From positions 3,410,001 to 3,474,000 of the forward strand of contig NZ_CP045994.1 of assembly GCF_016899425.1 (NCBI RefSeq): a stretch of DNA of 64,000 nt, given 5' to 3'. The notes beneath the pieces were generated by a model. That model was not told the origin of the DNA, made no database searches, and was given only the letters and a program-made list of their open reading frames with translations. Shown one piece after another: positions 1 through 8,212 of this stretch (position 1 is its first letter; each line of letters starts with the position of its first letter). A program made the translations under genes and the position numbers. The stretch is from Burkholderia sp. MS389. Lineage in GTDB: Bacteria > Pseudomonadota > Gammaproteobacteria > Burkholderiales > Burkholderiaceae.

Positions 1-2
1 GC

Positions 3-1085
3 GCGTCGGGCCGCAACGGCGGCCAGGCGATCACCGGCTTCGCGAAAGACGAGGTGATCGAGAAACAGCTCGGCGCCGACGGTGCGCGCGCCGCGTGGTC
101 GCTGTCGCTCGACGGCGTCGCGCTGATCGCCGAGCGCATCGCGCGCTACGGGATCGACTGCGACTTCACGCGCGGCTACCTGACCGTCGCGACGAAGCCG
201 CGCCGCGTGGACGACCTGCGCGCGTGGATGAATGCCGCGACGTCGCGCTGGGGCCACCCGTCGCTCGCGTGGCTCGATACCGGCGAGATCCACGCGCGCA
301 TTGCGTCGACGCGTTATCTGGCCGGCGTGCACGACCCGCTGTCGGGCCACCTGCATCCGCTCAAGTATTGCCTCGGCCTCGCCGATGCCGCGCGCCGCGA
401 AGGCGTCGCGCTGTACGCGCACACGCCCGCGCTCGACGTCGTGCGCGGCGCGCGGCCGGTCGTGCGCACGCCATCCGGCGAAGTGCGCTGCCGCTTCGTC
501 GTGTCGTGCTGCAATGCGGGCCCCGGCGGCGTGCTGCCGGCCGCGACCGCCGCGCGCATCGCGCCGATCGCGTCGTACATCATCGCGACCGAGCCGCTCG
601 GCCGCGCGCATGCCGACGCGCTGATCGCCCGACGCGAAGCCGTGTGCGACAACAACTTCTTCCTCGACTACTTCCGGCTGTCGGCCGACGACCGGATGCT
701 GTTCGGCGGCCGTGCGAATTCGGCCGGCGCGTCGCCCGCCGCGCTCGCCGAAGCGATCCGGCAGCGCATGGTCGGCGTGTTCCCGCAGCTCGGCGACGTG
801 CGCGTCGAGCACGCGTGGGGCGGCTTCGTCGACGTCACGCGCAACCGCGCGCCTGACTTCGGCGCGATCGATCCGAACTTCTTCTACGTCCAGGGCTTCA
901 GCGGGCACGGCGTCGCGCTCACCGGGATCGCCGGACGCGCGGTCGCCGGCGCAATCGCGGGCGACACGCGCGCGTTCGATCTGTTCGCACGCGTGCGTCA
1001 CCGGCGCTTTCCCGGCGGCGACGCATGGCGGCAACCGGCACTCGAGCTCGGGATGCTGTATCACCGCGTCCGCGAGCTGTTCTGA
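3..1085 (+). CDS. FAD-dependent amine oxidase-like protein, 5' partial
   Basis: Flavoprotein of the DAO/glycine oxidase fold, of the kind that oxidises amines such as gamma-glutamylputrescine. The reading frame is open from base 3, so the true start and the Rossmann GxGxxG motif lie upstream of the window; 360 residues remain. The first visible residues include SGRNGGQ, the conserved FAD-contacting motif just after the first beta-alpha-beta unit. Near the C-terminus GFSGHGVAL is the second FAD contact typical of the family. It lies 25 bp before a paralogue with the same motifs and the same DSGHLHP-type segment, so the two probably form one operon. The substrate cannot be read from sequence; polyamine or opine catabolism is an inference. 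Confidence 0.8.
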   Translation, partial: ASGRNGGQAITGFAKDEVIEKQLGADGARAAWSLSLDGVALIAERIARYGIDCDFTRGYLTVATKPRRVDDLRAWMNAATSRWGHPSLAWLDTGEIHARIASTRYLAGVHDPLSGHLHPLKYCLGLADAARREGVALYAHTPALDVVRGARPVVRTPSGEVRCRFVVSCCNAGPGGVLPAATAARIAPIASYIIATEPLGRAHADALIARREAVCDNNFFLDYFRLSADDRMLFGGRANSAGASPAALAEAIRQRMVGVFPQLGDVRVEHAWGGFVDVTRNRAPDFGAIDPNFFYVQGFSGHGVALTGIAGRAVAGAIAGDTRAFDLFARVRHRRFPGGDAWRQPALELGMLYHRVRELF

Positions 1086-1110
1086 GCCCTTTCACTCCGC
1101 CCTCCTCATC

Positions 1111-2412
1111 ATGCAGACATTCGCCAACCAGCCGCACGTCGCGTCGTACTACGCGGCGACCGCCAACGACACGACCCGCCACGCGCCGCTTGCCGGCACG
1201 ATCGACGCCGACGTGTGCGTGATCGGCGCGGGCCTCACGGGCCTGTCCGCCGCGCTCAACCTCGCCGAGCGCGGCCATTCGGTGACCGTGCTCGAAGCGT
1301 CGCGGGTCGGATGGGCGGCGAGCGGCCGCAACGGCGGCCAGTTGATCGGCGGCTTCGCGTGCGACATCGACACGTTCGCGCAATTCATGCCGGAAGGCGA
1401 CGTGAAGCGGATCTGGGACATGGGGCTCGAAACGCTGTCGCTCGTGAAGTCGCGCATCGCGCGGCACGACATCGACTGCGCGCTGGTGCCCGGCTACCTG
1501 ACCGCGGCGAACACCGCGCGCGACGCCGATGCGCTGAAACGCTGGCGCGACGAAGCCGCGAAGCGCTTCGGCTACGACCGCTTCCACTTCGTCGAAGCGG
1601 ACGAACTCCGCGACTACGTGCAGTCGGCCCGCTATTGCGGCGGCCTGTACGACCCCGACAGTGGCCACCTCCATCCGCTCAACTACACGCTCGGTCTCGC
1701 GCGGGCGGCCACCGACGCGGGCGTGCGCATCCACGAGAACAGCTGCGTGACGCACGTGCGCGACGTGTCCGGCGGCCACGTCGTCGAGACGAGCAGCGGC
1801 AACGTGCGCGCGCGCTTCGTCGTGCTCGCGTGCAACACCTACGTCGGCACGCTCGCGCCCGCATTGTCGAAGAAGATCATGCCGGTCGGCACCTACGTGA
1901 TCGCGACCGAACCGCTCGGCGAAGCGCGCGCCGCCGCGCTGATGCCCGCGCGCGCGGCGATCTGCGACAGCCGCTTCGTGCTCGACTATTTCCGGCCGGC
2001 GCCCGACACGCGGCTCGTGTGGGGCGGCAAGGTCAGCTATTCGACGCGCGAGCCGCGCGATCTCGCCGCGGCGATGCGCGCGGACATGCTGAAGACGTTC
2101 CCGCAGCTCGCGGACGTGAAGGTCGACTATGCGTGGGGCGGCTTCGTCGACATCACGATGAACCGCGCGCCGCATTTCGGCCGCATCACGCCGACGACCT
2201 ACTTCGCGCAGGGGTTCTCGGGGCACGGCGTGAACACGACCGCGCTCGCGGGCAAGCTGATCGCCGAGGCGATCGACGGACAGGCGAGCCGCTTCGACCT
2301 GTTCGACAAGATCCGGCATCGCGACTTCCCGGGCGGCGCGGCGCTGCGCACGCCGGCGCTGGTGCTCGCGATGAGCTGGTATCGGCTGCTGGACGCGTTC
2401 GGCGTGCATTGA
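1111..2412 (+). CDS. FAD-dependent amine oxidase-like protein (second copy)
   Basis: Complete 433-residue flavoprotein of the DAO superfamily. It shows a dinucleotide-binding motif VIGAGLTGLSAALNLAERG at about residues 38-56, then SGRNGGQ at about 70-76, and GFSGHGVN near the C-terminus. It is co-directional with, and clearly paralogous to, the truncated gene 25 bp upstream, which suggests tandem duplication. The start at 1111 leaves a 30-residue lead before the FAD motif, normal for PuuB-like enzymes. The likely reaction is oxidative deamination of an amine or amino acid with release of hydrogen peroxide; substrate unknown. Confidence 0.82.
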   Translation: MQTFANQPHVASYYAATANDTTRHAPLAGTIDADVCVIGAGLTGLSAALNLAERGHSVTVLEASRVGWAASGRNGGQLIGGFACDIDTFAQFMPEGDVKRIWDMGLETLSLVKSRIARHDIDCALVPGYLTAANTARDADALKRWRDEAAKRFGYDRFHFVEADELRDYVQSARYCGGLYDPDSGHLHPLNYTLGLARAATDAGVRIHENSCVTHVRDVSGGHVVETSSGNVRARFVVLACNTYVGTLAPALSKKIMPVGTYVIATEPLGEARAAALMPARAAICDSRFVLDYFRPAPDTRLVWGGKVSYSTREPRDLAAAMRADMLKTFPQLADVKVDYAWGGFVDITMNRAPHFGRITPTTYFAQGFSGHGVNTTALAGKLIAEAIDGQASRFDLFDKIRHRDFPGGAALRTPALVLAMSWYRLLDAFGVH

Positions 2413-2433
2413 GCGGCGTACGCCCGCGAAACA

Positions 2434-2456
2434 CGGCCGCGTTGAAAACGCGGCCG
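2434..2456. terminator. hairpin between convergent oxidase and gor genes
   Basis: Perfect inverted repeat with 10-bp arms (CGGCCGCGTT and AACGCGGCCG) and a 3-nt loop in the 55-bp gap between two convergent genes. There is no clear U-tract on either side, so it may be a weak bidirectional terminator or a 3'-end stabiliser. Confidence 0.45.
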
Positions 2457-2467
2457 CCCGCTTCCCG

Positions 2468-3823
2468 CTAGTCGCCCACCTTCTGCCGCATCGTCACGAA
2501 CTCCTCGGCCGCGGTCGGATGAATGCCGATCGTGTCGTCGAACTGCGTCTTCGTCGCGCCCGCGCGAATCGCGATCGCGATGCCCTGAATGATCTCGCCC
2601 GCGTCGCGGCCGACCATGTGCGCGCCGATCACGCGCTGGCTGTCGCGCGCGACGACGAGCTTCATCAGCGTGCGCTCGTCGCGGCCCGACAGCGTGTGGC
2701 GCAGCGCCTTGAACGACGTGCGGTAGATGTCGACGTCGCCCAGCGTGCGGCGCGCATCGGCCTCGGTCAGGCCGACCGTCGCGACCTCCGGCTGGCTGAA
2801 CACGGCCGACGGCACGTACGCGTGATCGACCGCCACGCGCGAGCCGCCGAACAGCGTGCGCGCGAGCAAGCCGGCATCGCGCGTCGCGACCGGCGTGAGC
2901 TGCGGCCGCGACGTGACGTCGCCGATCGCGTGGATCGACGGCACCGACGTCGCCGAATACGCATCGACGGCAATCGCGCCGCGTGCATCGAGCAGGATGC
3001 CTGCCTGCTCGAGCCCGATCCCGTCGACGTTCGGCACGCGGCCGGTCGCATAGAGCACCTGATCGTACGGCCCGTGCCGCGCGTCGCCGACACGCACGAA
3101 CAGCGCGCCGTCGTCCGCGCGCTCGATCGATTCGATCACCGCGCGCGGGTGAATCGTGACGCCCTGCTTCGTCATCTCGTCGGTCAGGAACTGGCGCACG
3201 TCGTCGTCGAAGCCGCGCAGGATTTTTTCACCGCGATAAAACAGGTCGACGTGGCTGCCAAAGCCGTTGAAGATGCCCGCGAACTCGACCGCGATATAGC
3301 CGCCGCCGACCACCGCGATGCGCTTGGGGCACGTCGCGAGCGACAGCGCCTCGCGCGACGTGATCGCATGTTCGATGCCGGGCCGCGGCGGCAACGACGG
3401 CCGCGAGCCGGTCGCGATCGCGATGTGGCGCGCGCGGATCGAGCGATCGCCGATCGCGACCGTATGCGCATCGACGAGCGTCGCGCGGCCGGCGTGCATG
3501 TCGACGCCCGATTGCCGCAGCAGGCTGATGTAGATGTCGCTCAGCCGGTTGATCTCGCGATCCTTCGCGGCGATCAGCGCGGGCCAGTCGAGCGTGCCGG
3601 CGCCGAAGGTCCAGCCGAAGCCCTTCGCGTCGTCGAGTTCATGCGGGTAATGCGATGCGTAGACCAGCAGTTTCTTCGGGATGCAGCCGCGCAGCACGCA
3701 GGTGCCGCCGATCTGCTCTTCTTCCGCTATGCCGACGCGTGCGCCGTATGACGCGGACATGCGCGCGAGCCTCACGCCGCCCGAGCCGGCGCCGATGACG
3801 AACAGGTCGTAGTCGAAATCCAT
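2468..3823 (-). CDS. gor: glutathione-disulfide reductase
   Basis: NADPH-dependent flavoenzyme that reduces glutathione disulfide in the cytoplasm. The 451-residue length fits the class. Visible parts: FAD motif GAGSGG at residues 11-16; redox-active disulfide in GGTCVLRGCIPKK (Cys42 and Cys47); an NADPH-binding VVGGGYIAVEFAG segment in the middle; an FAD-closing AIGDVT segment; and the C-terminal catalytic HPTAAEE (His-Glu pair). All catalytic residues are present. It is monocistronic, convergent with the flavoprotein gene to its left. Confidence 0.93.
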   Translation of the reverse strand: MDFDYDLFVIGAGSGGVRLARMSASYGARVGIAEEEQIGGTCVLRGCIPKKLLVYASHYPHELDDAKGFGWTFGAGTLDWPALIAAKDREINRLSDIYISLLRQSGVDMHAGRATLVDAHTVAIGDRSIRARHIAIATGSRPSLPPRPGIEHAITSREALSLATCPKRIAVVGGGYIAVEFAGIFNGFGSHVDLFYRGEKILRGFDDDVRQFLTDEMTKQGVTIHPRAVIESIERADDGALFVRVGDARHGPYDQVLYATGRVPNVDGIGLEQAGILLDARGAIAVDAYSATSVPSIHAIGDVTSRPQLTPVATRDAGLLARTLFGGSRVAVDHAYVPSAVFSQPEVATVGLTEADARRTLGDVDIYRTSFKALRHTLSGRDERTLMKLVVARDSQRVIGAHMVGRDAGEIIQGIAIAIRAGATKTQFDDTIGIHPTAAEEFVTMRQKVGD

Positions 3824-3905
3824 CGCATTCCCTCATCGCAGTTCGGATGGGGTGACGATAGCAAGATTCGGGGATTCGTGCGGCGCGCGGTGCGTGCCGC
3901 GCGTC

Positions 3906-3940
3906 CAATAAAAAACGGCGAGAGACGTGGCCTCTCGCCG
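3906..3940 (-). terminator. Rho-independent terminator of the 74-aa gene
   Basis: Perfect 9-bp stem (CGGCGAGAG at 3916-3924 and CTCTCGCCG at 3932-3940) with a 7-nt loop. Read on the minus strand the stem is followed by a run of T bases (3907-3915). It lies downstream of the small minus-strand gene ending at 4065 and upstream of gor. Confidence 0.8.
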
Positions 3941-4064
3941 GTCAAACCGGCTGGCGGTTGTGCCATGCGTCACCGATCGACCGCATGCCCGACCTGCCGA
4001 TTGCGCGGCACCGGTCGGCCCAGGCGCGCGAAGGGCGCGCCCGCGGCCGGACCGGCCGCCATGC

Positions 4065-4289
4065 TCATGCCTGCGACGTGTCGCTGCCGTCCGTCGCCTG
4101 CGTATCGTCCGCCTGCTGCGGCTGCTCGTCCTTCTTCTCGAGCAGGCCTTCGATCGCCTCCGCGCCCTTGAAACCGGCGACGGCCGCGGCCGCCTTGGTC
4201 AGCAGGCCCGCATCCGGATCCACCTTTTCCACGCCTTCGACGGCAGCCACTGCGCCGGCGATTTCGCCCACAACGTTCAGGATACCCAT
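4065..4289 (-). CDS. small unknown protein, 74 aa
   Basis: Unrecognised 74-residue protein. The ATG at 4289 is preferred to the ATG two codons upstream (4295) because the AAGGGG ribosome-binding site then has a 6-nt spacing. The first 50 residues are Ala/Gly/Val-rich and could form an amphipathic or membrane-associated helix (VVGEIAGAVAAVEGVEKV); the last 22 are acidic and disordered (rich in D, Q, T, S). It has its own downstream terminator, which supports it being a real transcript. No function is assigned. Confidence 0.6.
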   Translation of the reverse strand: MGILNVVGEIAGAVAAVEGVEKVDPDAGLLTKAAAAVAGFKGAEAIEGLLEKKDEQPQQADDTQATDGSDTSQA

Positions 4290-4588
4290 CGTCATCCCCT
4301 TTCAAGAAAATCGTGAGCGCATCGTCCCACGAAAGAAACCGGCGGACCGCGTTTGTCATCGCCGGATACACAAGTTACGCACAGGCCGCCCGCGCTCGCG
4401 GCGCGCGACCGGAACGACGCACGCGCACGCCTGACGGCATGCCACGCGCGATGCACGCAGCGTAGCGGAAAGCCCGCGCGCGGACTGTAAAAGTGTGTTC
4501 TGGATCGCCGACGGATCGCTTACGGCGCGGGCCTGGCGCAATGGAGCGTTTGCCGAATAATCGGTTGCGCGTATGAAGGTCGCGTGAC
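4290..4588. other. intergenic region, small gene to porin
   Basis: No gene is supported here. It should hold the promoter of the 74-aa minus-strand gene, but I see no convincing -35/-10 pair. The right edge abuts the porin terminator. Confidence 0.4.
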
Positions 4589-4618
4589 GAAAAAAAGAGG
4601 CTCCGCGCGGAGCCTCTT
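4589..4618 (-). terminator. Rho-independent terminator of the porin gene
   Basis: Strong hairpin with arms AAGAGGCTCCG (4595-4605) and CGGAGCCTCTT (4608-4618). On the minus strand it ends in a run of seven T bases (through 4590). It is 43 bp after the porin stop. Confidence 0.85.
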
Positions 4619-4661
4619 CGATGCGCGCCGGACGAAGCCGGCGCACGCGTTCCGACGTTCG

Positions 4662-5783
4662 TCAGAAGATATTGCGCAGGCCGATCGCGATGCCCGTCTG
4701 GTTGCTGCGGCCAGGCAGCTCGACGTTCGCCGCGCCGTTCGTCTTGTTGAAGTCGACGGTGCCGTAGATTTCGGTGCGCTTGCTCAGCGCGTACTCGGCG
4801 ATGCCGACGATCGCGTAGCGGTTGCCGCTCGCGAGCGTGCCGTTCGTGGTCATCGCATTGCGCATGTGGTCGTAGTAGAACGCGCCCGTCAGCGTCAGCG
4901 GCGCGCTGACCTGCCAGCTCACGCCCGCGAACGGACCGTCGTCGATGCGGCCGGTGCCCTTCGCGACCGGAATCGACTGCTGCGCGAGCAGGCTGTCGAC
5001 GAAGCCCGTGTCGTCCTTCGAGCGCAGGTAGCCCGCGTAGATCTTCGCCTTGCTGAACGCGTACACGACGTTCGCGTGGTAGATCGTCTGCTTGCGCGCC
5101 GAGTTGTCGCTGTTCTGCTGCGCGCCGGCCGCGATGCTGAGCGGGCCCATCACGTACGACAGCGATACGCCCCATGCATTGCCCTTGCCGAGCGAGCCCG
5201 GAATCTGGCCCGAGAAGCCGCCGGCGCCGGTCGATTCGTAGTTGGTGCCGGTCGAGTACATCGCCTTCGCCGTCAGGCCCTCGAACTTGCCCGTGTACTT
5301 GATCTGGTTGTCCGCATACAGGCCGCCGCCGAGCGCGACCGGCAACCATGCGTTTTCGAGGTAGTTGCCGACGGTCAGAGGATCGTAGGTATCCGCCAGC
5401 AGGTCGAACAGCGGCGTCTTCTGGCGGCCGAGCGTCACGGTGCCGTACGGGCTCTGCAGGCCGACGTACGCCGCGCGGTTGAACAGGCGGCCGCTGTCGG
5501 CGAATGCGCCGTTCTGCAGGTTCACGCCGCTCTCGAGGTTGAACACGGCCTTCAGGCCGCCACCGAGGTCTTCCGTGCCGTAGATGCCGAAGCGGCTGTT
5601 CGTGATCGCGCCGTTGGTCATCGACAGCAGGCCGTCGTTCTTCGCGTTGGCGTTGGTCAGGTAACGGATGCTGGCGTCGGCCACGCCCCACAGCGTGACC
5701 GAGCTTTGTGCTGCTGCGTACTGGCTGGCGAAGGCCAGCGCCGCGCCCCCTGCGATGACTGCGAGTCGGGTGGTCTGCTTCAT
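4662..5783 (-). CDS. Gram-negative general porin
   Basis: Trimeric 16-stranded outer-membrane porin of the beta-proteobacterial OmpC-like type, allowing diffusion of small hydrophilic solutes. The start at 5783 (MKQTTRLAV) gives a standard signal peptide ending AAAQ and an AAGGA ribosome-binding site 7 nt upstream; a longer frame to 5810 is less likely. The mature protein begins SSVTLWGVAD, has the FNLESG and FNRAAYVGLQ segments typical of the family, and ends in Phe (RNIF), the BAM recognition residue. Length 373 is normal. Single gene with its own terminator. Confidence 0.92.
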   Translation of the reverse strand: MKQTTRLAVIAGGAALAFASQYAAAQSSVTLWGVADASIRYLTNANAKNDGLLSMTNGAITNSRFGIYGTEDLGGGLKAVFNLESGVNLQNGAFADSGRLFNRAAYVGLQSPYGTVTLGRQKTPLFDLLADTYDPLTVGNYLENAWLPVALGGGLYADNQIKYTGKFEGLTAKAMYSTGTNYESTGAGGFSGQIPGSLGKGNAWGVSLSYVMGPLSIAAGAQQNSDNSARKQTIYHANVVYAFSKAKIYAGYLRSKDDTGFVDSLLAQQSIPVAKGTGRIDDGPFAGVSWQVSAPLTLTGAFYYDHMRNAMTTNGTLASGNRYAIVGIAEYALSKRTEIYGTVDFNKTNGAANVELPGRSNQTGIAIGLRNIF

Positions 5784-6118
5784 GAGCGTTCCTTTTTTAG
5801 GTGTCTCCATTCATGACCGGCCGCGTGCGCAGCCGGGTGGCGATCGCGGCGCGCTCATGGCGCGCGCGACGTGGGGTGAATCATAGGATGAGTACGGAGG
5901 CTGAAAGAAATTGAAATGCGCGGCAATCGCGCGATTGTCGTCCGGGAACAACGTTTCCCGCGCGGGGCGTGTTTTCGTGCGGCGGCGGCACGGTGGGCGG
6001 CGGCGCCGGGGGGCACGCGCGGCGCTGCAAGGTTCGGCGATGGTGCGGCGTGGTCACGCGGATCGCGGAGAAATCGCCGGTGCGATCGTTGCGGCGGGTT
6101 GCGGGTTGCAGCCTGCCG
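5784..6118. promoter_or_regulatory. porin upstream region
   Basis: No gene seen. On the minus strand a TATGAT -10-like hexamer lies at 5880-5885, about 100 nt before the porin start, with only a poor -35 match upstream; this would leave a long leader, as is common for porins. The rest shows no recognisable element. Confidence 0.3.
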
Positions 6119-6865
6119 TCAGGCCGTTTGCGTCGCCCCGTCGCTGCTGTCGCCCTGACCACCCTGACCGCCCGCGCCACCCGCACCGCCGTTCCCCGCG
6201 CGACGCCACGCACGCCGCACGATTTCCGCGAACGCGCCGACGAGCAGCAGCACGGCGCCCCACAGCGCGATGTCCGGCACGAGCCGCGTCACGAGGCCGC
6301 CGACCACCGCGCCGCCCAGGAAACAGAAACTGATCGTCGCGAGCAGCGCCGAGTCGTGCAGCGCGCCCGCGTCGTAGCGCGGAATCAGCCCGACGAACAG
6401 CTTCTGCGCGGCGCGCCGCAGGTTGCCGGTCGTCATCACCGACGTGTACGACAGTGCCTCGAGATGGGTGAACGACAGCGTCTGCAGCGTCGCGACGAAC
6501 GAGATGCCCGGGATCAGCCATGCGCTCGACGCGCCGACGACGCCGCTCGCGGCGACGCCGAGAAACGCGATTTCGACGATCAGGCTCACGAACGCCGTAT
6601 GCCGCATCCAGCCGCGCTGCGCGGCCAGGGCGAGCAGATGCGCGACGAACACCGCGAGCACGAAGCCGCCGAGCGGCGGCACGTGATGCAGCGCGGCGGC
6701 CCATTCGCCGGCCGACAGGTTGATGCCGAGCAGCGCGACGTTGCCGGTCATCGTGTTCGCGAACACGTGGCCGTGGCCAACGTACGTGTACGCGTCGAGG
6801 TAGCCGCCGGACAGCGTCAGCAATGCGGCGACAGTGAGATTGCGGCTGGCGCCGTCGAGATCCAT
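6119..6865 (-). CDS. YoaK/DUF1275 family membrane protein
   Basis: A 248-residue inner-membrane protein with about six hydrophobic helices, of the DUF1275 (YoaK) family whose function is not established. It has the family features: an early GGYLDAYTY segment and the GHVFANTMTGN segment at about residues 30-40. A GGGAGGA ribosome-binding site precedes the ATG at 6865. The tail beyond residue 230 is a Gly/Ala-rich linker with no clear fold. It is adjacent to, but not obviously co-transcribed with, the chromate transport genes. Confidence 0.8.
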   Translation of the reverse strand: MDLDGASRNLTVAALLTLSGGYLDAYTYVGHGHVFANTMTGNVALLGINLSAGEWAAALHHVPPLGGFVLAVFVAHLLALAAQRGWMRHTAFVSLIVEIAFLGVAASGVVGASSAWLIPGISFVATLQTLSFTHLEALSYTSVMTTGNLRRAAQKLFVGLIPRYDAGALHDSALLATISFCFLGGAVVGGLVTRLVPDIALWGAVLLLVGAFAEIVRRAWRRAGNGGAGGAGGQGGQGDSSDGATQTA

Positions 6866-6923
6866 CGATCCTCCCGTGAAAAGTCGCGCCAGTATCGCGC
6901 ACGGGAGGGCGGTTGTGCGCCGT

Positions 6924-7451
6924 TCACTGCCCGATGCCCGTGAGCCCGATCAGCGCGCCGCCCGCGAGCAGCCACAGCGGATGGATGCGCGTGCGCCACG
7001 CGAGCACCGCGCATGCGGCCGTGATGCCCCACTGGATCGCGGTGCGGTTCGACGCCTCGGAAATCAGCACCGCGCTGGCCGCGACGAGCCCGGCCGTCAC
7101 CGGCATCATCCCCTGCTGCACGTAGCGGCGCCACGGCCGGTCGCGAAAGCGCTCCCACGCATGCAGCGCGAGCACCGTCACGATCGACGACGGCCCGAAC
7201 TTCGCGACCGACGCGACGAGCAGCCCGGCCCAGCCGGCCACGTGCCAGCCGACCAGCGACACGATCATCATGTTCGGCCCGGGCGCCGCCTGGGCCAGCG
7301 CGAACAGCGCGGTGAACTCGTGCGCGCTCATCCAGTGGTGCACGTCGACGACCTGCCGCTGCATCTCCGGCAGGATCGTGTTGCCGCCGCCGAACGCGAG
7401 CAGCGACAACTGGCTGAAGATCGTCGCGATGGCGATCAGCGTGTCGCTCAT
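6924..7451 (-). CDS. chrA: short-chain chromate transporter, subunit 2
   Basis: A 175-residue member of the CHR (chromate ion transporter) family containing only one of the two homologous halves. It has the family signature FGGGNTILPEMQ at about residues 19-30 and an AAPGPNMM motif, with 5-6 membrane helices. It overlaps the preceding half gene by ATGA, so the two are translationally coupled and probably form a heterodimer equivalent to one full-length ChrA. Role: efflux of chromate or a related oxyanion. Confidence 0.87.
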   Translation of the reverse strand: MSDTLIAIATIFSQLSLLAFGGGNTILPEMQRQVVDVHHWMSAHEFTALFALAQAAPGPNMMIVSLVGWHVAGWAGLLVASVAKFGPSSIVTVLALHAWERFRDRPWRRYVQQGMMPVTAGLVAASAVLISEASNRTAIQWGITAACAVLAWRTRIHPLWLLAGGALIGLTGIGQ

Positions 7452-8116
7452 GGCCGGCGCTCCTGTTGCGTGTGGGGCGAGTCGTGCGCATCGTGCGTGT
7501 CTCGCGCGGCATCCGGCACCGGCCGCGGCGCGCCGGCCTCGCGGCGGCGCGACGCGAGCCAGATGCTGACGGGCGTCAGCACCAGCATCGTGGTCAGCAG
7601 CGGAAGTCGCAGCACCGCGATCGCGACGAATGCGAGCGCCGCAATCGCCGCCGCGGTGCGCGGCGCCCGAAGCAGCGGCTTCGCGACCTTCACGGCCATC
7701 GCGACGAGCAACCCGGCCGCCGCCGCCGCGAGCCCCGCGAACAGGTGCTGCACGCGCGGATCGTTCTGCGTCTTCGCGTACAGCACGCCGAGCGCGACGA
7801 CGACGAGCGTCGGGCCGGCGATCAGCCCGAGAATCCCGGCGAACGCGCCGGCGACGCCGCGAAAGCGCATGCCGACGGCGACCGACAGGTTGATCACGTT
7901 GCCGCCCGGCAGGAACTGGCACAGGCCGAGCAGATCGGTGAATTCGTCGGCGGAGAGCCACTTGCGCTCGTCGACGATCGTGCGCCGCGCGAACGGCAAC
8001 GCGCCGCCGAACGACATCAGGCCGAGCGACAGGAAACCGGTGAACAGCTCGGCGAGGCCGACGCTGCGGGGGGACTCGGCAGGCGGCGGGAAGGCGGGCG
8101 GCAAAGCGGATTGCAT
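7448..8116 (-). CDS. chrA: short-chain chromate transporter, subunit 1
   Basis: A 222-residue half-length CHR protein with the signature MSFGGALPFARR and a PGGNVINLSVAVG motif (the counterpart of PGPN in the partner), plus 5-6 membrane helices and a charged cytoplasmic tail. The ATG at 8116 is chosen over the one at 8128 because GAGGAG lies 4 nt upstream of it. First gene of a two-gene operon, divergent from a LysR-type gene 97 bp away with a palindrome between them. Confidence 0.87.
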   Translation of the reverse strand: MQSALPPAFPPPAESPRSVGLAELFTGFLSLGLMSFGGALPFARRTIVDERKWLSADEFTDLLGLCQFLPGGNVINLSVAVGMRFRGVAGAFAGILGLIAGPTLVVVALGVLYAKTQNDPRVQHLFAGLAAAAAGLLVAMAVKVAKPLLRAPRTAAAIAALAFVAIAVLRLPLLTTMLVLTPVSIWLASRRREAGAPRPVPDAARDTHDAHDSPHTQQERRP

Positions 8117-8190
8117 GGGGCTCCTCATCAAACGGTGAATCGAGGTTACCGCCGTTCGGGATGCCGGCAAAACGATTTTATCGACGCGCC

Positions 8191-8211
8191 CTTGTGATCT
8201 AGAATCACAAG
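8191..8211. promoter_or_regulatory. perfect palindrome, likely LysR operator
   Basis: Inverted repeat with perfect 8-bp arms CTTGTGAT (8191-8198) and ATCACAAG (8204-8211) around CTAGA. It fits the LysR box form (dyad containing T-N11-A). It sits 1 bp before the LysR gene start and covers a TAGAAT -10-like hexamer (8200-8205). For the divergent chr operon it lies upstream of a TAAAAT -10-like hexamer. It is placed to repress the regulator and activate the transporter pair. Confidence 0.7.
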
Positions 8212-8212
8212 C

